Below, in pieces: positions 41,741 through 53,683 of a stretch of DNA of 64,000 nt. The position numbers were made by a program, and so were the translations under genes. A model generated the notes under the pieces. It was not told where the DNA came from. It saw only the letters and a list, made by a program, of their open reading frames with translations, and did not search any database. Origin of the DNA: Fulvia fulva (Eukaryota > Ascomycota > Dothideomycetes > Mycosphaerellales > Mycosphaerellaceae); the NCBI RefSeq assembly GCF_020509005.1, contig NC_063012.1:9300001-9364000 (forward strand), given 5' to 3'. Every line of letters starts with the position of its first letter. Positions within the stretch are counted from its first letter, which is position 1.

Positions 41741-43619
41741 TCAACGCTCAGGCGACTGGATCGACTGCCTTGGTTTGAACCTGGTGGTGAAGTTCAGCTG
41801 TCGCACAAACCAAGCATTATGAGTCTTCCACTCCGAAACTGGATCTGCCATGTCCACTTCAAAGTTTCGCAAAAAGGTGGGCACCAACTTGTAGATCTCT
41901 AACAGGCTGATGTTCTTGCCGATGCAGGTCCTCGCACCTGCTCCAAACTGCAGCATGCTGGCTTTCATCTCCCTCAGCTGATCTGGCTTGGCTTGGATCC
42001 ATCGTTCTGGTCGGAAAGTATCTGGATCGGCACCGAAGACTTCCGGGTGACGGTGGACGACCCATGGATTACAGCCAACAATAGTGCCGCCCGGGATCTG
42101 GTGGCCTAGTATGTCCATTCCTTGAGGAGGTACGACGCGCTCAAGAATCAGGCCTAAAAGGTAAGGTAGGTTAGCTCAAACGTCTCAAGGAAATGGGCCG
42201 CAGCCGTCATGAGTATGTCTCAATGGTCTCAACCAGGCTTCACTTACCAGGTGCCGGGTGCAGGCGCATGGCCTCTTGGACGACCGCATCGAGGTACGGC
42301 AGCTTTAGACTCTCGGACCAGCTCACTCGGTTGTGATCCCTCTCTGCTATAGATCCGTCGCGAGCAGCTTCGTCGAGCTCCACCATCAATTTGCTGTAGA
42401 CCCTTGGATTCTTGATCAAGAAATAGAAGATGGAACTAAGGCTTATAGCCGTCGTCTCAGAGCCTGCGAAAATCATTGATGTGCACGAGCTCAGGACCTG
42501 CTTATCGGTCATGAATTCGGGATGATCATGCTGTGCTTGAGTGAACTTCATCAGGAGATCCACGCCTTTCCCCGAAGCCTCGTTTAAGGAGCCATTCTGC
42601 TTGATCTTCTCCATCTCGGAGGCCCTGTCGGCGGACTGCGCCAGCGCGAATCGAGTAACGGGGAACACAGTCTTACTGATGCCCCATTTCTGTAGCTTGA
42701 GCTTGATAGGATTCTTCTCGAAGATCATGTCAAGAATCGGCATCTGGCCAACGGGGGCACAATAGTCCAGGAATTTGCCGACAAAACCAACAATGCCGTC
42801 AACATCCTCGTCTCTTTCCACGAAGCCCAGACGCTTGCTCCAGGTCAGCTCTCCGATGACATCAAAGGCGAAGTATTGAAGCCATTTCGAGAAGTGGCAG
42901 CTCTTTCCGGTGTCGCAGTATCGACGCTTTGTCTGCTCGATGAAGGCGCCCATGGTACTGTCGACAAGTGGTTCATAGCCAATCAATGAGCTCATGGAGA
43001 AGGCGTTGTTGACACACCGGCGATAGGAAGCGTGGTAGTTTTCATCCTTGGTACTGAACAGCGACTGCAAACGTTGCCCCTTGGCCACAGCTTGCTGGAC
43101 GGGGTAGAAATCTGATTTGGTCATTTGCTTGTTCAAGCCACTAAAACATTAGGGAGTCAGTCCATCGTATTGACGAGAAAGCGCAGAGCTGCGCAATCGC
43201 AACAGAGCTAGCAGTCTCTCTCAGCACGAGCCTATAGAGGCCTGTTGTCGTGCGCATTGTCGTGTGTGAGACAAGTGAGCGGTTTTGAGATACTGCTAGC
43301 TCCGCCGCAATTGTATGTGCTCCCTAGCATTTACTCACTAGATGATCTTGATAGCCTTCGGATCCGCAAAGGACAACACGTTTGGTCCTAGTCGAACCAC
43401 ATCGCCGTAGCGTCGGTGGAGCTGTATGTGAGTCTGTTCCGCACGGCGACTGCGAACATCGAAGTATCGCCACCAGTCCGTGAATGCTGCATAGGTAGGT
43501 CCTGGATACTTGTCTAGGCCATGATGGTACTTGTTGCGAAGTAGGTAGAGCCCAAGGAATGCGGCGAGGACTAGGGGCCAGTATGCAAGCAGTATGCTAA
43601 GGATTATGTCTGCGATCAT
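41741..43619 (-). CDS. Cytochrome P450, pisatin demethylase-like
   Basis: Exons 43339-43619, 42248-43140 and 41741-42153 join in phase (introns 198 and 94 bp) to 528 residues. An N-terminal membrane anchor (MIADIILSILLAYWPLVLAA) is followed by KYPGPTYAAFTDWW. The I-helix is FAGSETTAIS, ExxR is QEAMRLHPAPG, PERW is present (DTFRPERWIQ) and the haem loop is LQFGAGARTCIGKNIS. The layout resembles the pisatin-demethylase/benzoate-hydroxylase-type P450s that fungi use on plant phenolics or in secondary metabolism. No stop or frameshift seen. A TATA-like ATATATATAA at 43701-43710 lies about 85 bp upstream of the start. Confidence 0.92.
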
Positions 43620-45499
43620 GTTGAATCCGCAATGACTGTGCAGTTGAGTGCTCGGAATAAACTGGCAATGAATGGTCAGTAACGGGACAGACCACCTACG
43701 ATATATATAACCTTCCTGGCGCCATTGTCAAGTGCCGATGCCATGTGATAGCGTTACACGAGTGGCAGCATATTTGCGATTCACGGCGTTACGGCAGATG
43801 TGCTGAGACCGTAGGGATAGGGCTCACGCGTTTCCTTCGGATCCTGGGCTGCCCTGGAAGGTCTGAAAGTTGGGTCCATGCTCAGCGATGAGTGCTCGCT
43901 AGTTAATTGACTTGCCATCAGTTGACATCGAGCAAGTGCCGGTGATCTCCACAGCAAGTGTGTACGCCGCGTGGAGTACTCCAGATTTTGAACGGCAGTT
44001 GACAAAATCCATATGCCGAGAGTAAGAGCGCTCTTACTCAGATGATTAGATGGACAGAAATTTCCAGTAATACGGTCGGCCATGATATGTGCAAGCATAT
44101 ACATGCTTGCGATGGTCAAGGCCGACCGGGTGTAAGACATGTGCTCCAGTGAAGTCTTGTCGGCTACCATAGTATTGCAACACCCAACGAGTCAGACCCT
44201 GTGGTAAGAACGCATACTCCTGTTAAGCCGTCAACCCGACGCAGGCCATGAGAGATGTGCTTGTCAAGCTTAAAGGTAGATGCGGTCGTATGTTGCCATG
44301 GCGTGTCATCATGCTGTACATCGGTAAGAAAGCCACCGCAGCGTTAATCTTCAGGTATCGCCATCGGCGTCAGTTGTCACCGAATATGCTCAGGAGCATT
44401 TGACGTTGTGCATTGCAGTTTGGTCCAAGTGTTGATGTCGCTCCACGATCTTAGTGTCCTTCGTCTTGCTTGCCAACATGTTGGACGCCATTGAAGCCGG
44501 GGATTTTCGCACCGTCGACCGTGTGTATTGGCGTCCATGACCTCGCTTGGCGGACTGGCCAAGCGATGACAGTTGTGAGCGATCTGTCATTCTGAGAACA
44601 TGGTGTTTTCGTTGCGGCATCGCGCGGCAGTAAGAAAGATCCCTTTCGACGAACATCGCATGCGGTCACCGACTTCTCCGCTGAGGCTGGAGTGGAGCAG
44701 CTCGTCAGAACCTCCACCGATGCTTGTCCCGATCTTCAAGAGCGCACGAGGGAGTCTGACGTAGCAGTCTTGTATAGGCGAGTGGAGTTCTCCCGCCTAG
44801 AAATCTCCGTTGGTCTCCGTTGGTCTGCGCGAAACCGGGCATCTTGCCACGCTCAGATCGTGGCTGCTGCTGCTTCATTGCCCTTGATATCGCACCGGCT
44901 GCCATGACATCGAGCAGACAAAGCTTGTAACTCCAGTAGCCCGCAGGCTGTTGTGTAACGTGGATGACGCGAGGGGCGGCCGACGATGGGAGGTGTTTCT
45001 GTCGCTGCGCACTATGTCATCGCCCATGAGATCGTCGACTCAGCGATGCGGCGAAATCTTGCATGTCGTTGACTGTTGTCGTGATGGTCGCGCGTCACTG
45101 CGCGTGTGAAACACTTGCAAAAGGGTCACTGACGGACCGCTAGTCCCACTTGGCCACGTGAGGTCTCCGAGAGACCACCTAAACTTCAGCCTCAAGACAA
45201 ATCAGACTTCTGGACTGATCGACGATTGTGCATGGATTGCTCTCGTGCTATGGGTGCCGATGCTGTACATGATCTATCTCCCTGCATGTTGATATCTGGT
45301 AAAGATGGCTGTCTAGACCGAGATGGATGCATGGCGGAACGAGCTACCCTTCCACATAGCGACATGCATCGTGCAAGGACCATGTTAATGCGGTCGTCGA
45401 GCAAATACGCATGCTGGCCATCTTCTTTCCTTTCGCCCATTATAGCTGGTTCCTCTCCAGGCAGTGTTACTTGCTATAGTGGATAGAAACCGGACTGCT
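43620..45499. other. Gene-poor region; P450 promoter
   Basis: ATATATATAA at 43701-43710 is the likely TATA box of the P450. The open frame 43781-44170 (minus, 129 codons, starting MVADKTSLEHMSY with one hydrophobic stretch) is not recognised and is a weak candidate only. No repeat family is obvious. Confidence 0.4.
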
Positions 45500-46326
45500 A
45501 TGGCACCCAGGGTCCCAACATTAGCCCAGAGTGAGTCGAAATCAAAGTTCTTTGAAAGACTCGATCTGAGTAAGGATGACCCGGCGGACAAGCAACTCTA
45601 CGCGATGATGAAGGTAACGCAGCTTTTAGTGGTGTTGTCGTGTTTATGCTGATGTACTCCAGGTGGAAGCTGCTCAAGGGAGGAAGCGCTTGGTCGAGGA
45701 CCACCCTTCGTTTGTCGTTACGCGTCGTGTGAATGATTTCCACTGAGATCCTCCAAGATATGAATCCATCAACGAGACTGCGATACACCGCGAGATCTTG
45801 ATCGTATATCAACGTGCGAGTCGACAGACGAAGGCCATCTACGATCTTGGCCGCGACGTGGATGGGGTCGAGGAAGAGAATTGGATCGTCCGATGGTACG
45901 TACGATGGTACCGGTGAATCGATACCCATGCTACACGCTCTCTGCACAGTGCCAGTCACTCAGACATCCCACGTACTCGTTCCGTACAGCTGGGTCTGAA
46001 CTAACGGTTTCTTCGATTTGCAGGCTCCTGTGGCATGCCTTCCGGTATCGTGATCAGCGCAACAATAGAAGCCGCCGCCCAGCATCTTACCCTTGCGGTT
46101 CCGGAGAAGATGGCCCAGCTCGAAACAGCTCAAGCCAATCCACAACACCAGCTTCAAGCACCGAGCCTGCCTGTACTAATATCTCCCAGAACAGTGAAGG
46201 TACTTGCCGATTTGCTCGGACTGCTGCTTCACTGCGGGTGCTAATGCTCATGTTGTAGGGTCAATACCGCCTAGTGGGAGCGGAAGATTTTGGGATCCTG
46301 TTCGTAACAGCTGGCACGAGCCGTGA
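45500..46326 (+). pseudogene. Four-exon gene of unknown function with an in-frame TGA
   Basis: Exons 45500-45613, 45663-45895, 46024-46199 and 46259-46326 are linked by three introns with good GT donors, AG acceptors and matching phases (0, 2, 1). The product starts MAPRVPTLAQSESKSKFFER and is charged and helical (EAAQGRKRLVEDHPSFVVTR; then AIHREILIVYQRASRQTKAI; WLLWHAFRYRDQRNNRSRRP), ending GRFWDPVRNSWHEP, 195 residues plus one internal stop. The stop, TGA at 45744-45746 in NDFH-stop-DPPRYES, is the only break and coding character resumes straight after it. A lesion such as TGG to TGA would explain it. Alternatively the protein truly ends there. Family not recognised. Confidence 0.45.
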
Positions 46327-48061
46327 CACAGCGCAAGTATAGAAGGTTCGCCGCCGGCCGAGGGACGTCATTAGGTGTCTGTTGTATCGGTGGCTCACAA
46401 GTCTCCCGGGTGTCTATCGCATTGTTGCCCTCGATTGGAGTCCTGCACGTGATGCTTCCTTACCTGACATACCCAGTGCGGTATCAGTCACGCAGCGGTA
46501 CAGGGGCGCACTGACACTCAGCTATCCAAATCCAGGCCGTGCCCACTACGCCGGTCTACGCGCCGAGGTTCATTGATTGTGCAGCTGCAGGTGAGATCGA
46601 AGGCCGAAGGAGGTGTGCAGCCATGATCTGTAAGGCGCGGCGCATCAGTGCCTTTGGTATGCTCACTCTTCTGGCCTGCTGCTGTTCTCTGCAGCGTCCA
46701 CCGAAACCAAAAGCTGATGCCCACCTGCATTATGTCCTGTGATCGAGGCGATGGCTCGAAATCGGAATGGCAACGGAGGGGCCACGCTGCCTCAAGGGCG
46801 GTGCGGTGACTACGGAAAGGCGAACTCGAGTCAAGGCGACGTCTTGCTGGACTGCTGGATCTGGGGAGTGCGGGTTTCGTCGGTGGTTCCTCCTCACAGC
46901 TCGCCGAAAGCTGGAACACGTATCAATGGTCGCGGCCTGACTGACCGATTGAGTGTCGACATCGACCTGAGGTTGGAACAAACTGCAGTGGACTCCGGTC
47001 ACGGGATGTCCCAGCATATGATCTCCAGCAAGTTACACAAGTGCCATCGATTGCATGGGATGTCAGTACCCTAGCAGTCTTCGTCACGTTGACGACAGAG
47101 TGTCCACTCTCTGTGATAGCTTGGCAGCGAGTGATGCAGCCGACATTGCGTTGTGCTGTGACAATACCTCGAAGACAGCAGCTGCAATTCCAAAGATTCC
47201 TGGGACTCACAAGCACTTATACTTGTGCCTACACCATCCCGGCCCTGCCGAAAATACAGACCGAGAGTGCTCCCAGGATTGTAGGCGGAGATAGCGCCGT
47301 CATCGACATCGACGATGGCATGGGTCTCGAGATGTTGAGCAAGCACGTCTGGCGTGAACACACTTGATGAGCATTACAATTCGCTCTTGCACCACGCGCA
47401 CCTCCATCGATAAGCCTCGAGGCCAATCTGTAGACTGATCTACAAGGCAGTCCACTTTCGAGCTCATAGCTACGAGGAACGAGGAGCTGAGCGAGATGCG
47501 CAGATTCACTCCTCGTCGGCCTGTTGCAAGTGGAGAATGATACGTCCTCGATGTCACGCATAGCTCATGTCGAAGAGGACTTGCATTAACAAACGGTATT
47601 GGTCAGGCTAGCCGTCACGAACGCCTTTGAACAATGCATCGACTGGCGTGTGCAGCAGATACTAGCATTTGCCGTCCATGTCGCAAATCGATCACAGTAA
47701 GCAGCTATCGGTGCGGGTAAGTAGGTCAGAAGTGAATAGTGAACAATGCTGCGTGGAGCGAGGAAGAAGGAGCATGCTGCTGTTGATCAAGGTTACATGT
47801 ACAGCACCGTATGTAGATCTACAGAGCCTATGCATACATGCAGACGCTAGAATGGTGCCGGTCAGTGGCACGTGGTGGCACGGAATTGACTCCACAGGCG
47901 CGTCGTCATTTCAGCTGGCCGTTTACTTCCACATGCACCCGCAGCCTACATGTCCGGGTAGTCTCTCCTGTTCTCGTCGATTCGCCTTTTCTGGCAGCAA
48001 ACAACAGATCCACAGGACCATGCTCCATCGCATCTTCCGCTGCTAGGTGCAGCTACGCAGA
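46327..48061. other. Gene-poor region, no gene seen
   Basis: 1.7 kb with many short open frames on both strands and no recognisable domain, repeat or RNA. The 3' end is the EFR3 promoter. Confidence 0.4.
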
Positions 48062-50505
48062 ATGCCGACCACACATCTTCCCGGTACGTGCCGTGCGCTT
48101 CATCATCCGTCGGCGAGAGTGTTCCAGCATGCAGCAGCAGTGGTGATGGCGATGGTGGTCCGAGGCCATCCGTGGACCGTAGATGTGGGTTGCATGGACA
48201 TGCGCTGATGATCCATCTCGCAAACAGGCCACCTGGACTCACTGCGACAGAAGGCGCGACCGAAACACCAGCTGCTGGTGCTCAAGTGCTATCCGCGACT
48301 GCCCAAAAACTCCACCGCAGACGTTAAGCCCAACTCATCGGAGCTGAGCTACCTCCTGTACTATGCCTCGACCAGGCAGGACAAGCTGACCAAAGTCGGC
48401 ACTTTTCTCGAGCAAAAGACGGCCCACGATGTGTACCGCTACCAGAGCACCCGTGTGCTAGTCACGCTCCAGATCCTCACGGCATTACTCGAGCACAAGG
48501 AGATCAGCCGCGCCAGTGGCTTCGCGCTCATCGCACCTTCGGTAACCACCACTGTCTCCGTGTAACTACATGTACAAGACCATCGGCTGATGTCATCAGG
48601 TGCTGCGTATCTTGCGTGATATCATAAACAACACCAACGACATCAGCTTGATCGAAGCGACTGCCGCCACCTGGCATGTCTTCTGTCAGCACCAGGATGT
48701 TGCCAACCTCGCCGCAGACTCGGAGTATCGCACGCTGTATGAGGAGGTAGTACGTCTGTACGGCTCGCTAGCCAAGAATCATTCCCACAAACTAGGCAAG
48801 TCGACACAGCCTGTCGCCCACCACGATGCCATTCGCCTGCGAAAGACAGGCGCTGAAGCAGTCAAGAGCATATTCGGTATGAGCGAGCTGAATCGCAATT
48901 GGAACCGGGAGTATCATGCCGCAATTGCTGCTGTTCTCACCAACCTTCGCTGCGATTCGGAGCATAAAGATGGGACAAATGAATACCTGCAACATCTTGT
49001 GGCAATGAGCACCAAGAACGAGGAAGAGGATCGTCCCTCAACAGTCAATCGCCGACAAAGCATCGCCACAGTTCGAACGTTCTCGGGGCTGCCAGATGAG
49101 CAAGACCCCGACCCTCGCACGGCAGAAGGCACCGCACAAGATGCTGATCGATTGGAAGAGGAAGAGGTCGGCTTTCTGGCACTGGAATGCATCAGGGCCA
49201 TATTCCAATCCCAAAATCGGGCTCAGATCCGCGATGGGGCAGTCGCGTTCATGCGCTACGTAGCGGATGAGGCAGAGCGGTGTTCCGCTGCGGACGCAGT
49301 ATCTGGTCTTCAGCTGTGGGCCGCAACACTGTTCCAACTGATCACGTCGTGGACGCCGGTGCAGGTAAGTCAGCTGGAGCTCATGGATCACAACTTCGAG
49401 CTAACCGCAGCAGGACCGGTTCATCCTTTTGTTCACGGCAAACGAAACTCTCACCAGGCACCCACTGGAGAAATTGCAAGACTTCCGTGTGGCATCATTA
49501 TACGCAAAGTGCATCTTAGGCGTGCTACGCTCGGACATGAATCTGATCGGTCTGTCGGTGATAGACATGCTTCTCGGCCTCATCAACCAGACAATACGCT
49601 TGGCAGCAGCTGTTGCGCCTCGCCAAGTTCCTGCGCTTCATCAGCAACCAGCGGCCGACCTCGAGCGGACGAATACAACAACTTCACAAACAGGCGCTGC
49701 AAGTGAGCTACTGCCGCTGCTCAAAGACTGCATCGCGAATCTCGCCCGGCACGTTTATTACGCAGGCCAAGTGACGGATATGATTAGCTTCATCATGCTT
49801 CGAGTCAAGGCAGACCCCTCCGCTTCTGATAAGGATACGACCGTCGCCACAGATGGCGGCGTAGGTGACACGAGCTCAACATTGACTCGTAATAAGCCAG
49901 CTAGTATCATTGGTGGTGGCTTCTCCAGTGGAAGCGGGCGCCACACTGCGCTCGAGATTGTCAAGAACATTATCGAGATTGCGCAATCAACACGGCAGTA
50001 CTCAGCGGGCTCCACCACGATTAATCGTCATGCTGTTCCTCTGGGTGTCTGGGAAGGCTCACAATGGCTCGCCAAAGACAGCAGCGAACTGGTACGACGG
50101 ACCTACCGAGAAGCACTACTGGCCTGGGCCAAGTATGAAGCGGATGATGGGGATGCCGCTCTGATCGACTTCGAAGCCGCCGATTGCATAGAAAGATTGG
50201 CGGATAGCAAGCGACCGGCATCTTTGCACGGTAGCACCAGTCAAAGCCATCGCAGCGCGCATCCACAACTTCTGATGCTGCCCAAATTTGGAGAAGAACG
50301 AAGAATGAGCTCTGGGAAGAACTCGGAAGGCAGCGAGGAAAAGCCACGGGCGAGGTCGAATAACCTAAGGGATATCATCGATGGGAAAGTCTTTGTTCCT
50401 CCTCGAGAGATGGACGGAAACCCAATAGACGTAAGAGCACTGATGGCGACAGTAAAGGTTGACCGCAGCAGAACGGGGCTGAGCATGGAACCTCCATATT
50501 ATTGA
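48062..50505 (+). CDS. EFR3: Efr3, plasma-membrane scaffold for PI4-kinase Stt4
   Basis: Peripheral plasma-membrane protein that with Ypp1 anchors the PI 4-kinase Stt4. Proposed exons: 48062-48083, 48228-48541, 48600-49364 and 49414-50505, all in phase, 730 residues. Family landmarks are SLRQKARPKHQLLVLKCYPR and SSELSYLLYYASTRQDKLTKVGTFLE, then armadillo/HEAT-like helices (VLRILRDIINNTNDISLIEA, CQHQDVANLAADSEYRTLYE). The basic N-terminal patch would bind acidic lipids. The last 150 residues are Ser/Arg-rich. Exon 1 (MPTTHLPG) rests only on a GTACGT donor and phase, so the true start is uncertain; fungal Efr3 proteins are often longer. The last intron has two adjacent acceptors (CAGCAG). Confidence 0.88.
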
Positions 50506-50671
50506 ATTCCACAAAGCCGTATGTGCAGTAAATGCCATGCAAGGTTCACGTACAGCCGTCTCTCTCTAGCGAGCACTCTCGGCTCATACGAATTCATTCC
50601 TTCCTCGCCATGAACGCCTTCGCTAATCCCCGCAAATGTTCGTGTGTCGCGTAGCAATGATACCTTTCCTT

Positions 50672-51180
50672 CTACCAACCCGCTCCTCGCCGCCCAGCAG
50701 GCTTCTGTTGATGTGTCATCCTCGCGACGCGCTCTTGATCCTTCCAGTACTGATACTCCCCGTTCCATGTCTCGAACCAGTACTGCATATCCGCCGCGAC
50801 TCCATCCGGCCCGCGCGTATACATCCACAATGCCAACGCGACCAGCCCTCCCCAGAACGCTATCCTCCTAGCCATGCGGAACCAGAAGATGACGGTTTGG
50901 TAGAGCATGTTGAGGATCTTGAGGGATATGAAGAGGATGACGAGTAAGAGGGCGATGGTGGCTAGGTCGGGCTTTTGCGAGATCTGGTCGAGGAGCGGCA
51001 GCATGTAGGATTTGGCTGTGAGGGCGAGCGAGAGGCCTTGACGGAGGTAGGGGTACAGGCTGAGGGCGGCTTGGGGGCCCATGAGGTAGGAGGTCCAGTC
51101 TGTGCGGGCGGTGGGTGTTAGTTCGAGTGGATGTCGGGCGCAGCGTTTGGGCTTGCGAACATACCTTGTACTACGTCCAT
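50672..51180 (-). CDS. APQ12: Apq12-like nuclear envelope/pore assembly protein
   Basis: Nuclear envelope and ER membrane protein needed for pore biogenesis, mRNA export and lipid balance. Exon 1 51165-51180 (MDVVQ plus one base) and exon 2 50672-51099 are joined by a 65-bp intron (GTATGT donor, CTAAC branch, CACAG acceptor), total 147 residues. Two close membrane segments (DLATIALLLVILFISLKILNML and RRIAFWGGLVALALWMYTRG) make the typical hairpin. The region after WMYTRGPDGV is hydrophilic (FETWNGEYQYWKDQE). Without exon 1 the ORF would begin at MGPQAALSLY; the spliced form adds 11 residues (MDVVQDWTSYL). Confidence 0.85.
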
Positions 51181-51520
51181 GATCGCTGTCGCGTGTGAGT
51201 GTCGCTGTTGGGTTGAGCTTGGTGGAGAAGTGAAGTCGGAAGATGCAGTTGCTTTGCGATGCAGGTGAAAAGAGGTGCGCTGATTGTGCTTCTTATTTGT
51301 CTGCTTCCTGAAGCGAAAGGTGATTCATGTATGTATTGCCTGACAGCTGTTCTGAGACACCACCTGCAAGAGGAAGCTCAAACATGTGATTGTGATGGCG
51401 ACGCCACAAGCACACCAGCCACAAAGTCAAAGTATCCCACGTGTCATTCACCTATCTGCCATCTTTCTCACAAAAATTGTGTTCACTTTCACGTCGTCAT
51501 CGTCATGCAGCCTCGCACAA
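51181..51520. other. Divergent promoter between APQ12 and cofactor E
   Basis: 340 bp. No TATA box or known motif recognised; CCCACGTGTC near 51437 contains a CACGTG. Confidence 0.4.
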
Positions 51521-53361
51521 ATGCCTGATACCGCCCGCTACGTTGGTGAGAGGCTCAGTCTCAAGCGCCAACTGTGTACCATTCGATACATTGGCGCTGT
51601 AGCAGACAAGCTGGGCGAATGGCTAGGCGTTGAGTGGGACGATTCTGACCGCGGCAAACATGATGGCACCCATAATGGTGTCAGATATTTCACCTGTAAG
51701 TGCTGTCGATCAGATTCTTCGGGTAGGCACACGTTCTGAGGCTCACGGTGTAGGCAGAAGCCCGACATCTAAACCTGGTTCCTTCCTCAGACCGGACCAG
51801 CAATGGGATCAATCCAAGACCTTTCTGCAAGCTCTAAGAGAAAAGTACATGCCCGAAGATGCTGGCACCGGAGGCGACATTGTCTATTTCTCGACGAAGC
51901 AAGCTGAAGAGGTCGGCTTCGAGAAGTTCTCAAAGCGGCAAGCACGACTCCAGGGCATTCATGTTCTGGTGCTTGATCATATAAGCATTCGTTTTCAGAA
52001 TGAAGACCGCGAGACGATCACTGAACTATGCTCCGATATCACCGAGCTGGACTTGAGCAGCAACTTGTTCGAAAGCCTGGGCGAAATCGTTGAGCTTGCA
52101 GTGCTGTTCCCGAAACTCACACATCTTACGCTCAATGGCAACCGCTTCCCTATCCCTGATGATTGCAGCAAAGCTGCTCTTAAGCAACTAACGGGACTTC
52201 GCAGTCTCGGTCTGTCAGACACACTACTGAGCTGGACGGAGATCGCCAAGGTAGCATGTATTGCACCCAACCTCACAACCCTCTCTGCAGCACGCAACAG
52301 GTTGAATCGTGTTACATCCGACCCTTTGCCATCTACACTGGCACATATCGTACTATCAGACAATGATTTCGACGCGCTGTCCGACCTGAGCGGGTATGTA
52401 CTTGTAGTGTCGAGGCACTCAGGCCCCTGGCTGAATCTGGTCGACATTCTCTCCTGAAGCTGTATACTGATGCATTCGCAGGCTCTCCTCTTGCACGGGA
52501 CTTAGCTCGCTTACACTGAAGCGCTGCCATATCTCTACGAACGGCAACAATGCATCAGACATCATCGTGTACAGTAGATCACTTCAAGTGCTGGACATCG
52601 CGTACAATCGTGTTGCCAATTGGGCGCTTTTCGACATCCTTGAGGAGACCTTTCCAGCTTTGGAATCCCTGGTCATCACTGGCAACCCGCTGTATGGCAG
52701 CCTATCGTCTGTAGAAGGGACCACATTGACTGCCGAGGACGGCTACATGCTTACCATTGCTCGCCTGCCTCGCATCAGCTTTCTCAACTACAGTAAGGTC
52801 ACTGAGAAGGAGAGGCTGAATTCTGAGACATACTATCTGAACCAGATTGTCTCCGAGTTGGGAAAGACGCCCGCAGACAAACGCCCGCAAGTGTTACGGA
52901 CACATCCGAGATGGAAGGCATTGTGCGAAGAGTATGGCGAGCCTGCGCCGAAAGAGACCAAGTCCGATACCATCAATCCAAGCAGCCTAGCAGCGCGCCT
53001 CGTCACTATCGACTTCAACGTCAGCGCTACATATGATTCCGCAGCTGTGACACGGAAAGACACGGTCCCGAAGAGCATGAATGTGTATGCGCTCCTTGGC
53101 ATGGCTGGCAAACGGCTCGGTATCATGCCACGGAAGCTTCGACTGATCATGGAGACTGGCGAGCGTGACCCGACAGGCAGCGAAGCAGGCCACGCAGGGC
53201 CAGAGTGGTGGGATAGTAGCGACGATGAAGACGAGCAGCCGAGAGTAGGCCAAAAGCTTGTTGCGAGAGAAGTTGAGCTCGTTGCGGGTACTCGGCCTAT
53301 TGGCACGTATATTGAAGGTCGAGAAGCACAGATCCGAGTCGAGGTGAAAGGCCACCATTGA
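51521..53361 (+). CDS. PAC2: Tubulin-folding cofactor E (Pac2/Alp21)
   Basis: Chaperone for alpha-tubulin folding and tubulin dimer assembly in the cytosol. Exons 51521-51695, 51754-52393 and 52482-53361 join in phase to 564 residues. The N-terminal CAP-Gly domain reads RYIGAVADKLGEWLGVEWDD, GKHDGTHNGVRYF and, across the first intron, C-RSPTSKPGSFLRP. Leucine-rich repeats follow (ELDLSSNLFESLGEIVEL, LTHLTLNGNRFPIP, LQVLDIAYNRVANW) and an LRR cap. The C-terminus is the ubiquitin-like domain (SMNVYALLGMAGKRLGIMPRKLRL) and ends EGREAQIRVEVKGHH. Domain order and length fit the family. Symbol follows yeast. Confidence 0.95.
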
Positions 53362-53683
53362 GGTCTTCGAGTCGTCAGCGCTCTCGAAGCCGGGGACAAT
53401 GGCTACTAGGCAGCAAGTCCTTTGATCGCCGCTGCCGATTCTGAGGTGCTTGAACTGGCACATGACTAGCACCAGACTGTTCACCTGTGCACATGATCCG
53501 ACCCGCTCGGCCCACTCCATTTGCAGAGGCCCATAACTCATCACAGCACACTTCTCCAACACACCACCTTCTGATACCACAACACCCTTCCTAATCATCG
53601 GCAATTACGCGCGTATAGTAGCATTACCACCCGCAACGTGGCCTTGATACTACTACCCTTCTGCGACCACTCTGTGCGACAAC
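53362..53683. other. Intergenic, no gene seen
   Basis: Short spacer between two plus-strand genes; nothing recognised. Confidence 0.4.

Noticed and set aside
43781..44170. 129-codon minus-strand frame upstream of the second P450
   Set aside because: Has an ATG and one hydrophobic stretch but no family resemblance or splice support.
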